Translations under genes and position numbers: made by a program
Shown: positions 35,236-42,087 of the stretch, piece after piece
Position numbering within the stretch: position 1 is the first letter of the stretch
How the letters are laid out: every line of letters starts with the position of its first letter
Assembly (NCBI RefSeq): GCF_006716425.1
Contig: NZ_VFOZ01000001.1
Coordinates: 3,224,001-3,288,000, forward strand
Direction of reading: 5' to 3'
Length of the DNA: 64,000 bases
From: Actinoallomurus bryophytorum
GTDB lineage: Bacteria; Actinomycetota; Actinomycetes; Streptosporangiales; Streptosporangiaceae
The notes under the pieces: generated by a model
Databases searched by the model: none
What the model saw: the letters and a program-made list of their open reading frames with translations, nothing else
What the model was told of the DNA's origin: nothing

Positions 35236-36753
35236 ATGAAGTACGACGTGGTCATCTCGGGAGGGGGCCCGATCGGGCTGTTCCTCGCCTGCGAGCTGCG
35301 GGCGCACGGGGTCAGTACGGTCGTGCTGGAGCGCCGGTCCGGGATCGACCCGACGCTCAAGGCCGGCGGGGTGAGCGGCCGGGGCGCGGACATCCTCACT
35401 CGGAGGGGCATCGTCGATCTCCTCGGCCCGCTGCCGACGATCGCCGACCTCATGGGCGACCGAAAGCCCGGTGGCGAAGGTCCGCGAGCAGGCGCCGCAC
35501 GGGGCTCTCTGCCCACGGGGCACTTCGCGGGGCTCTGGATCCTGCGCGGCGGATCGTCCTCGTCCACCGCGCTGATCTTCGCTCAGCAGCAGCGGGTCGA
35601 GGAGGTCCTGGAGAAGCGCGCGGTCGAGCTCGGCGTCGACGTACGCCGCGGTCACACCGTCGTCGGGCTGGACCAGGACGACTCCGGCGTCACGGTCGCG
35701 GTCGAGGGACCGCGAGGGCCGTACGACCTGCATACGGAATGGCTGGTCGGCTGCGATGGAGGGCGCAGCGCCGTGCGCAAGATGGCGGGCTTCGCCTTCC
35801 CGGGCCTGGACGGAGTGATCACCGGGCGCCAGGCTCTCGCCGACTTCGATGACCCGGACTTCTTCCCGATGGGCTGGCACCGGACCGAACACGGCCTGAT
35901 CGCCCGTGGCCCGATGCCGAAGCGCGTCTTCACGGTGGAGTTCGACGGACCACCGGCCGACCGTGACGCGCCCATCACCCGCGAAGAGATCCAGGAGTCG
36001 GTACGGCGCGTGACCGGCACCTCCGTCACCATCACCGGCATGCACTCGGTGACCCGCTTCACCGACAACACCCGGCAGGCGTCGACGTACCGGCTCGGCC
36101 GGGTGCTGCTGGCCGGCGACGCGGCGCACGTCCACCCCCCGTTCGGCGGCCAGGGCCTCAACCTCGGACTGAGCGACGCGGTCAACCTGGGCTGGAAGCT
36201 CGCCGCGTCCGTACACGGCTGGGCGCCCGAGGGTCTCCTGGACACCTACTCGACCGAGCGCCATCCGGTCGCGGAGCGCGTGCTGCACAACACACGGGCG
36301 CAGGTGGCGCTGATGCAGCCGGGCCCCTGGGTGGACGCGTTGCGCGACATCTTCACCGCACTCGCCGAGACCCCGGAGGCCAATCGGCTGCTCTCGGACC
36401 TGATGGGGGCGCTCGACGTCCGCTATGAGGCGAGCGGCGACCATCCGCTGGCCGGGCAGTACTGTCCCGACTTCACGCTGAAGACCTCTCTCGGGGAGAC
36501 GCGGGTGAAGGACCTGTCGCGCGGCGGACGGGGACTGCTGCTCGACCTGGCCGACCGCGAGGACGTGCGCGACGCCGTACGGCCGTGGGCGGACCGGATC
36601 GAGGCCGTCACCGGCGCCACCGAGACGCCGTCCGATGCCGCCGACGCCGTCCTCGTACGGCCGGACGGTTACGTCGCGTGGGCCGGTGAGGATGTCGGTG
36701 GCCTGCGAGAGGCTGTACGGCGGTGGTTCGGCGAGGCGCCTGCCGCCCCATGA
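35236..36753 (+). CDS. FAD-dependent aromatic hydroxylase / monooxygenase
   Basis: 505-aa class A flavoprotein monooxygenase. FAD site GGGPIGLFLACEL (residues 9-21), DG motif WLVGCDGGRSAVRKMAGF, GD motif LLAGDAAHVHPPFGGQGLNLGLSDAVNLGWKLA, and a C-terminal thioredoxin-like domain (from about 390) as in polyketide hydroxylases and rifampicin-inactivating Rox proteins. AAGGGGG precedes the ATG. Substrate is probably an aromatic natural product or drug sensed by the TetR partner. Confidence 0.9.
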   Translation: MKYDVVISGGGPIGLFLACELRAHGVSTVVLERRSGIDPTLKAGGVSGRGADILTRRGIVDLLGPLPTIADLMGDRKPGGEGPRAGAARGSLPTGHFAGLWILRGGSSSSTALIFAQQQRVEEVLEKRAVELGVDVRRGHTVVGLDQDDSGVTVAVEGPRGPYDLHTEWLVGCDGGRSAVRKMAGFAFPGLDGVITGRQALADFDDPDFFPMGWHRTEHGLIARGPMPKRVFTVEFDGPPADRDAPITREEIQESVRRVTGTSVTITGMHSVTRFTDNTRQASTYRLGRVLLAGDAAHVHPPFGGQGLNLGLSDAVNLGWKLAASVHGWAPEGLLDTYSTERHPVAERVLHNTRAQVALMQPGPWVDALRDIFTALAETPEANRLLSDLMGALDVRYEASGDHPLAGQYCPDFTLKTSLGETRVKDLSRGGRGLLLDLADREDVRDAVRPWADRIEAVTGATETPSDAADAVLVRPDGYVAWAGEDVGGLREAVRRWFGEAPAAP

Positions 36754-36818
36754 GACACCGGCTCGGAACGCACGCTTCATCCGTCTCACAAAGCCACTCG
36801 AATGTCGGTGGATCACGC

Positions 36819-36840
36819 TAGACTTCGAACATGTGTTCTA
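36819..36840 (+). promoter_or_regulatory. Leaderless promoter and LexA-type SOS box
   Basis: TAGACT (36819-36824) is followed at once by TCGAACATGTGTTCTA (36825-36840). This differs by one base from the actinobacterial LexA consensus TCGAAC-N4-GTTCGA. The ATG of the mini-gene lies inside the box, so LexA would cover the transcription and translation start. Confidence 0.65.
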
Positions 36841-37019
36841 CTCATGGCGAGCGCCTCGCCAGCCTCACTCGGGCGATCGACGATCTCGCGGCCGAGGGTC
36901 TGGGCGGCCTTCCACCTGATGCCTGGGCCGAGCGGGTCGCGGGCATCTGGGCTCTCGTCGAAGGGCTCGACCCCGACGTCGCGCGCCGTCGCGCCCGCTA
37001 CACGACCGTCGAGACCTGA
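36831..37019 (+). CDS. 62-aa SOS-box-controlled protein, DUF222-like N-terminus
   Basis: The sequence LTRAIDDLAAEGLGGLPPDAWAERVAGIWALVEGLDPDVARRRARY looks like the helical start of DUF222/13E12-type proteins, whose full versions carry a C-terminal HNH nuclease and are LexA-controlled in mycobacteria. Here a TGA follows at once and no HNH segment is found downstream, where an IS remnant begins. It may be a truncated 13E12 gene or a genuine mini-protein. Leaderless, with the LexA box over the start codon. Confidence 0.55.
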   Translation: MCSTHGERLASLTRAIDDLAAEGLGGLPPDAWAERVAGIWALVEGLDPDVARRRARYTTVET

Positions 37020-37511
37020 CCGGCGATGCTTCAGTGCCTGGTCGCACCAGACGATCACCGATGCCCGCCATGGCCCGGTCGAGGCCATGCGCGGTGCACG
37101 ACCAGGCACAACCCTCGACCTTCACGACCTGACCATCGGGACGCGACGGCCCGCGGGTGTCTGACAGATCGCACTCGTGGCGAGTGGTGTTCGGTCGGCG
37201 TGCCGTGCGGCGGACGTGGGAGTCGGCCTGGTGTCGGCCGGCGCCCGGCGACAACGCGGCGAGGTGCCGTCTTGGCGTCGCGCGGCAGGACGGGGATTTG
37301 TCAGATCCCCTCCGGATCGCCTCGGGAGTCGCGGCGAACGGCAGTGCGACCGCGGACGTTACACGACTGAGCGAGACCCTTGATGTACGGCGGTCCGGTG
37401 ACGGCGATGCGACGGCGAAGGACGCCGAGTGGCGTCCAACGGCGGAGCATCGCCGCCACCCCTCTTGGCTGACGACACCGGCGACGCGAACCCCTACGAG
37501 GCGCCTTCCCG
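37020..37511. other. Decayed region beside the IS remnant
   Basis: No intact gene. Bases 37388-37457 are a 90%-identical copy of 37742-37811, which is the 3' end of the peptidoglycan-recognition gene. The rest shows no recognisable coding content. Confidence 0.55.
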
Positions 37512-37811
37512 CCGCGACCGATTCGTGTTCGCGAGACAACCAACGGCAAGGTCGAACGCCTCAACCGCGCTTTGCTGGAGGAATGGGCCTACACCCGCCC
37601 CTACCGGTCAGAGACCGAACGACGCGACGCCTTTCCCGCCTGGCCTCCACACCTGCAATCACCACTGCGGACACACCGCGCTGAAGGGCCGACCACCCGC
37701 CAGCCGCGTCCCCGACCTCACAGGACAGAACACCTAGTGCCCGGCGGTCCGGTGACGGCGATGCGACAGCAAAGAACGCCGGGTGGTGTCCGACGGCGGA
37801 TCATCGCCGCC
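37388..37811. repeat. 70-bp imperfect direct repeat flanking an IS481 remnant
   Basis: Copies at 37388-37457 and 37742-37811 differ at about 7 of 70 positions. Both contain CGGCGGTCCGGTGACGGCGA and end TCGCCGCC or the like. The second copy lies inside the amidase gene's 3' end; the IS481 fragment lies between the two. Confidence 0.75.
37512..37737 (+). pseudogene. IS481-family transposase remnant (C-terminal end)
   Basis: The frame from about 37533 reads TNGKVERLNRALLEEWAYTR and then PYRSETERRDAFPAW, the C-terminal rve-domain end of IS481-type transposases. One extra base after the TGG at 37641-37643 shifts it; the next frame then reads LHTCNHHCGHTALKGRPPAS and RVPDLTGQNT to the TAG at 37735. 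The N-terminal two thirds are missing. No terminal inverted repeats found. Confidence 0.8.
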
Positions 37812-38492
37812 GTCCGGATCGCCGGTCTCCCGGCCGATGACATGGGCGACCTGCTTGCGGAGGCGGGGGAGCCGCCGGTACAGCACGTCGCCGGGGCAGT
37901 CGGTGCTGTTGTAGTCGCGGTGGCCGACGATCGCGGTGGCCGGATCGAGATCATGCGCGACGCACAGCCAGGCGCAGACCTCGACCAGTGACCTCCAGAG
38001 CTTGGCCGGCACGTCATCCTTGATGTAGGTGCCTTCGTTCTCGATCCCGAGAGTGTGCTGGTTGTGGTGCAGCGACTGTGCACCGATCACGAGTCCGTTG
38101 CGCGCGACGGCCTGCAGGCTGCCCGCCCGTCCCTCCATGATGAGCCCGCCCCGGCTGATCGTCAGCTGCTCCCCGATGTCGTCCCAGCCGCGGGTCTGCA
38201 TGTGAAACCGCTGAATCTGCCGCGACAGCCCGAACGCGTGCGCCCGCGACGTCTCACTCGTGTTGGGTGACGCGGTGTGGTGGACGATGATGTGATCGGG
38301 TGGCCGGTCGAGCAACCGCGGCGGCCGTTTGGGCGAGACCGCTCCCCAGTCCTTGCGCGTGTATATCTTCGGCACGTCGTCAGCATTGGCCCGCATCGCA
38401 CCTCCGGCAAGCATCACGTCCGCGGCGGCGACCCCGATCGCCGTACGCAGCAGATTCCGGCGGAGTATCCCCTCGGCGCCGATCCCGATCAC
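37734..38492 (-). CDS. Peptidoglycan-recognition / N-acetylmuramoyl-L-alanine amidase, exported
   Basis: 252-aa amidase_2/PGRP protein. A twin-arginine-like start (LRRNLLRTAIG, then a hydrophobic stretch cut near RANA) suggests Tat export. Zinc ligands: first His of IIVHHTASPN, and His and Cys of GHRDYNSTDCPGD; HTLGIENEGTY is the family core. It cleaves the MurNAc-L-Ala bond. GTG 38492 is preferred, because a longer frame to 38567 would run through the parS-like site. Its stop shares CTAG with the transposase remnant, and the last 60 or so bases are duplicated at 37388, so the C-terminus may have been rebuilt. Confidence 0.82.
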   Translation of the reverse strand: MIGIGAEGILRRNLLRTAIGVAAADVMLAGGAMRANADDVPKIYTRKDWGAVSPKRPPRLLDRPPDHIIVHHTASPNTSETSRAHAFGLSRQIQRFHMQTRGWDDIGEQLTISRGGLIMEGRAGSLQAVARNGLVIGAQSLHHNQHTLGIENEGTYIKDDVPAKLWRSLVEVCAWLCVAHDLDPATAIVGHRDYNSTDCPGDVLYRRLPRLRKQVAHVIGRETGDPDGGDDPPSDTTRRSLLSHRRHRTAGH

Positions 38493-38560
38493 CCCCGCTC
38501 CCGCGACTGATCGCCAGCGTAATGAGACGACTACAGAAAGCGAGAACGTCAGCTTCGGGC

Positions 38561-38574
38561 GTTTCACGTGGAAC
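38561..38574. other. parS-like ParB-binding site
   Basis: GTTTCACGTGGAAC differs by one base from the core GTTTCACGTGAAAC bound by ParB near actinobacterial origins. Intergenic and within the rpsF-dnaB neighbourhood, where parS sites are expected. Confidence 0.65.
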
Positions 38575-38766
38575 GACGAATAAAACGACCAGCCCCCGCG
38601 GGGTCGCCTTGTAGAAGGAGGTGGGGTTGGAGCTCACGCGGTCGGGACGCGCGTGGCGCGCCGGCCTGGCGCCTTCGAGCCGACGGATCGGCTCTCGAGA
38701 CCTGACACTTGTGACCACTCGTCCGCGACACGACGCATCACAGGCCAGGGTGTGGAGGCTGGTCCG

Positions 38767-39013
38767 GGGCTCGGGCGCAGGGCTCGGGCGCAGGGCTCGG
38801 GCGCAGGGCTCGGGCGCAGGGCTCGGGCGCAGGGCTCGGGCGCAGGGCTCGGGCGCAGGGCTCGGGCGCAGGGCTCGGGCGCAGGGCTCGGGCGCAGGGC
38901 TCGGGCGCAGGGCTCGGGCGCAGGGCTCGGGCGCAGGGCTCGGGCGCAGGGCTCGGGCGCAGGGCTCGGGCGCAGGGCTCGGGCGCAGGGCTCGGGCGCA
39001 GGGCTCGGGCGCA
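38767..39013. repeat. 13-bp tandem repeat, 19 copies
   Basis: Nineteen head-to-tail copies of GGGCTCGGGCGCA, essentially identical. Thirteen is not a multiple of three, so long frames through it are artefacts. It lies 3' of the five-gene STAND/protease operon. Confidence 0.9.
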
Positions 39014-39255
39014 GGGCGCCCTGCGCCCGGAAACCGGAAACCGCGTGCCGCGTGCCGCGTGCCGAGAGGTAGGAACCCGGTGTCTAGAGCCGGGAACCGC
39101 GTGCCGCATGCGGGGAGTTGGGAGCCGCGGCGGCCGAATGGCTGGGCCGGGGACGCCCTCCAAGTCGTCCCCGGACCAGCCCAAGGCCCCAGAACGACGC
39201 GATCTCGTCCGCGTCGCCGCAGGCCCCCGTCACCTCATGGGTGACCTCGCCCCCG

Positions 39256-40116
39256 CTACACCGGGTGCGTCTCCACCCAGGCGAATCTCAGCGTCGTGTC
39301 CAGCCAGCCGCCGGCGACGCCGTCGCCGAGAGAGACGATGACCGAGGAGTTCTCCGCCGCGCACTCCATCCAGGACCCGATCCGTACGACGGTCGGCTGG
39401 CTCGGGTCGACGTTGAAGCTGAGCCACATGTCCGTCACCTTGTCCTCGCCCTCCGCGTTGTGCGGAGCCGAGTCCGCCGACTCGAAGAAGAGTTGCCGGG
39501 TGTTCTCCACATGGAAGGTGCCGCCGCCGCCCAGACCACCGCCGCCCCAGCCCTGGAAGCCGGTCGCCGTGATCTTCACCCCGCCCCTGATGTGCGCGGA
39601 GCCGAGTCCGATCTTCCCCAGCACGTACGCCCAGGAGTACTGCAGCCACGGCCGGACCTCGACTCTCACCGGGTGGTCGGTGGTCATGACGAGGCTCCAG
39701 CCCATGCCGCCGCCGTGGGTCCCGTACGACGCTCCGGGTGTCGCGCCGGCGCCGCAGCGCAGGTAGAGACGTCCGGTGTCGGCCCACTGCTCGTGTTGCA
39801 GCATCTCCCCCTCGACCCACAGGTCACCGTACGGCGGTGGCTGGAGCACCACGCCCTCGGCATAGGTCAGCGAGGCGAGTCCCGCGTCATCCAGGCCGAA
39901 CGGCACCGGCTGGAGAGCGGCCAGACCACGTACGTCCGCGAGGCTCGCTCCCGGTACGGCGCCCGCGACCCGCCCGAGCACCGCCTCCACCTCGTCGCGT
40001 GACTCCGAACGCCGTTTCGTGGTGGCGAGGTACCTCTCGTCGGTCATCTCCGTGACGCGGTCGACGAGCCGCCGGGCCCGTTCGTCGTTCACGAGCTCGA
40101 TCTTCGCGTGCTTCAT
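39256..40116 (-). CDS. Unknown protein, last gene of the STAND/protease operon
   Basis: 286 aa, not recognised. The N-terminal 60 residues are charged and helical (NDERARRLVDRVTEMTDERY). The rest looks like a beta-sandwich rich in Gly and Trp (YGTHGGGMGWSLVMTTDHPV, GFQGWGGGGLGGGGTFHVEN). No signal peptide. AGGAGG lies six bases before the ATG. It starts 15 bases after the metzincin-like gene ends, so it belongs to that unit. It could be an effector, inhibitor or substrate of the proteases; nothing in the sequence decides. Confidence 0.7.
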   Translation of the reverse strand: MKHAKIELVNDERARRLVDRVTEMTDERYLATTKRRSESRDEVEAVLGRVAGAVPGASLADVRGLAALQPVPFGLDDAGLASLTYAEGVVLQPPPYGDLWVEGEMLQHEQWADTGRLYLRCGAGATPGASYGTHGGGMGWSLVMTTDHPVRVEVRPWLQYSWAYVLGKIGLGSAHIRGGVKITATGFQGWGGGGLGGGGTFHVENTRQLFFESADSAPHNAEGEDKVTDMWLSFNVDPSQPTVVRIGSWMECAAENSSVIVSLGDGVAGGWLDTTLRFAWVETHPV

Positions 40117-40131
40117 GGCAGAACCTCCTGG

Positions 40132-41196
40132 TCAGTGCAGGGAAATGAGGGCTCGATGGACGCCGGACGCCGTCGCGACCTGTTCGACGACCACGCGGTG
40201 GCCGCCGAAGGGGTGACCCGCGAGGTCCGTGCCGTTCAGGACGAGCGCCGAGGCGCCGGCCTGGGGCTCGACGGTCGCCTCGAACCACGGCGGGTCCACC
40301 TCGTGGTGACCGGCGCCAGGCGACCTGGCGCCGATGGTCTGGATGACGACCGCGGGCGGGACGCCGGCATCGTCGCCGGTGTTGTTGCGGTACTCCACCG
40401 CGAGGACGCCGCCCTCGGGGATGGGCATCACGGCCAGCACCGGCTCGGCCCCGGACGACTCGCTCAGCGCGGTCAGCCAGACGGCCTCGCCCGTACGGAC
40501 GTGCGCGACATGGGGGTCGAAGAAGCCGGCGGCGCCCTGCCCGGAGTCCAGGGCGCCGCTGCCGCCGAACTCCGGGCGCACGAACAGCCGGTACAGCGAC
40601 GCCGCGGCGACCCTGCGGCCGCTGCGCCAGAAGTCGGTCGCGATCGTCGTCAGCCGTGCGAACTCCGGTGGCCGCGCGATGTCATGCGCCCACAGGCCGG
40701 TGTAACCCATGACGCAGTACGGGTCCTCGTACACGCCGTTCCTGCCCCACACGTGCTCGAACCCGAGCAGATGGCCGATCTCGTGCTGGAACATCTCCAG
40801 GCTGCCGCCCTGGTCGAGGACCACGTCTCCAGGAGCGCCGATCGCGCCGGCGTTGCAGGGAGGAGGGTTCACGAAGCAGACGACGCGGTCATAGCCCGCG
40901 AGTGAGTAGTCGTTCTCCTCCGCGGCCGCCCGGCAGGCCGCGATCATCCCGCCGCGGTCGTCGCGGAGCGAGGACTGTTCGCGTTCGAGAAGCCACCACA
41001 GGTTCGCGAGATCGAACCTCAGGTCGAGGAGGCCGAACGTGACCCTGGACCAGTAGTCCCGGATGCTCCATCCATTGGGGGCGCGGAAGACCGCGTCGAA
41101 GAAGGCGGTCGGCCAGATCAGACTGCCCGTGGCGTCGGGGCTGACCGTCTGCCACATGAACCGGGGAATCATCACTCGGATCGGACTGGGGAACAT
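40132..41196 (-). CDS. Metzincin-like zinc metallopeptidase
   Basis: 354 aa. HEIGHLLGFEH (about residues 138-148) is a complete HExxHxxGxxH zinc site, with the Met-turn CVMGYTG about 14 residues later, so this is a metzincin. Upstream: YDRVVCFVNPPPCNAGA; downstream a beta-rich domain of some 180 residues. No signal peptide is evident, which is unusual. ATG 41196 (GGAGG four bases upstream) or 41199. The start abuts the stop of the membrane-anchored gene, so the two are coupled. Confidence 0.85.
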   Translation of the reverse strand: MFPSPIRVMIPRFMWQTVSPDATGSLIWPTAFFDAVFRAPNGWSIRDYWSRVTFGLLDLRFDLANLWWLLEREQSSLRDDRGGMIAACRAAAEENDYSLAGYDRVVCFVNPPPCNAGAIGAPGDVVLDQGGSLEMFQHEIGHLLGFEHVWGRNGVYEDPYCVMGYTGLWAHDIARPPEFARLTTIATDFWRSGRRVAAASLYRLFVRPEFGGSGALDSGQGAAGFFDPHVAHVRTGEAVWLTALSESSGAEPVLAVMPIPEGGVLAVEYRNNTGDDAGVPPAVVIQTIGARSPGAGHHEVDPPWFEATVEPQAGASALVLNGTDLAGHPFGGHRVVVEQVATASGVHRALISLH

Positions 41197-41206
41197 CATT
41201 CCTCCA

Positions 41207-42016
41207 TCAGGGCTGGTTGCCGGAGTCGCTGTCCGGCGCGGCGGGTGCGGGCGTGATGGGCGCGGGTGAGCCGCCTCCGGTGCCCTGGAGCGTGATGCGG
41301 TTGGCAGGTCCGGGCAGGTTCTGGTGCAGGACCAGGACGGCCTGTCTCGGGCCCGCGGACGCCGGGTGGAACTCCACCGAGACCGAGCACGAGCCGTTCG
41401 GCGGGAGTGGCGCCGGACAGTCCGCCGTCGCGCGGAACTCCCCGTCCGACCCACCCTCGATCTCCACACTCGTGACCTGCAGGTCCGTCGTCCCGACACT
41501 GCGTACGTCGAGGGACGGGCAGGTTCCGGTGCCGCCGACCGCGGTGTCGGAGCACGTGATCACGGCCGGGGAGGTCGCGATCGCCGGGCCCGTCTGCGGC
41601 ACCGGTGTCGTCGGCGGAGGCGACGGCGGGGTGGACGGCGGGGTGGACGGCGGGGTCGACGTGCCACTCTCCTCGGTGGGCACGAAGGTGCCGGAGCGGT
41701 CGGCGATCAGGGACTTGCCGCCCCGGATGAGCTCGGGCACGGTGAAGCCGGTCACGGTCAGCGCGACGGCCAGGAGTGTGACCAGCGCGATGCCGAACGA
41801 CCGCGTCCTGCCCCTGCCGCTGGTGGTGAACAGCGCGGTGATCAGCGGACCCATGGCCGCGCTGAGCAGCGCGCCCGTACGGCCGGTCCCGAACGCCGAG
41901 GCCATCACGGTGCCGACGACGGACGCGAGGACGGCGAGCGGCAGCGTACGGAGCCGCAGGGCGTCGGAGTCCTTGATCTGCCGTCCGAGGCGTACCCGTA
42001 CGGTCTCCTCTGACAT
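41207..42016 (-). CDS. Membrane-anchored protein with C-terminal beta-sandwich (ASH/CARDB-like)
   Basis: 269 aa. A cytoplasmic start (residues 1-25), then hydrophobic segments over 25-65 and 74-95, a Ser/Thr/Pro linker (TPPSTPPSTPPSPPPTTP), and a C-terminal domain. In that domain, TTDLQVTSVEIEGGSDGEF and NGSCSVSVEFHPASAGPRQA match immunoglobulin-like choice-of-anchor/ASH domains. ATG 42016 has GGGAGGA about six bases upstream; a longer start at 42091 would overlap the S8 gene but has no ribosome site. Likely the membrane platform of this operon. Confidence 0.75.
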   Translation of the reverse strand: MSEETVRVRLGRQIKDSDALRLRTLPLAVLASVVGTVMASAFGTGRTGALLSAAMGPLITALFTTSGRGRTRSFGIALVTLLAVALTVTGFTVPELIRGGKSLIADRSGTFVPTEESGTSTPPSTPPSTPPSPPPTTPVPQTGPAIATSPAVITCSDTAVGGTGTCPSLDVRSVGTTDLQVTSVEIEGGSDGEFRATADCPAPLPPNGSCSVSVEFHPASAGPRQAVLVLHQNLPGPANRITLQGTGGGSPAPITPAPAAPDSDSGNQP

Positions 42017-42087
42017 CGGAGTCCTCCCGGGCGGGCTCGGGATGAACGTGCGCTCTTCGGGACGGACCCAGCCGCCTGGTCGCGTGT

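Larger units (their letters stand above)
38493..39255. other. 763-base non-coding region with parS-like site and minisatellite
   Basis: No gene supported. It holds a parS-like 14-mer (38561-38574), the 13-bp tandem repeat (38767-39013) and a short run of GTGCCGC repeats near 39043-39062. Apparent open frames here are by-products of the repeat. Confidence 0.6.

Noticed and set aside
37512-37737. Active insertion sequence
   Set aside because: Only the transposase tail remains, with a one-base frameshift and no terminal inverted repeats.
38767-39013. Possible CRISPR array
   Set aside because: Units are 13 bp, head-to-tail with no spacers, and there are no cas genes in the window.
38621-39244. 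Gly/Arg/Ala repeat protein over the 13-bp repeat
   Set aside because: A 13-bp unit opens all frames automatically; there is no ribosome site and no non-repeat domain.
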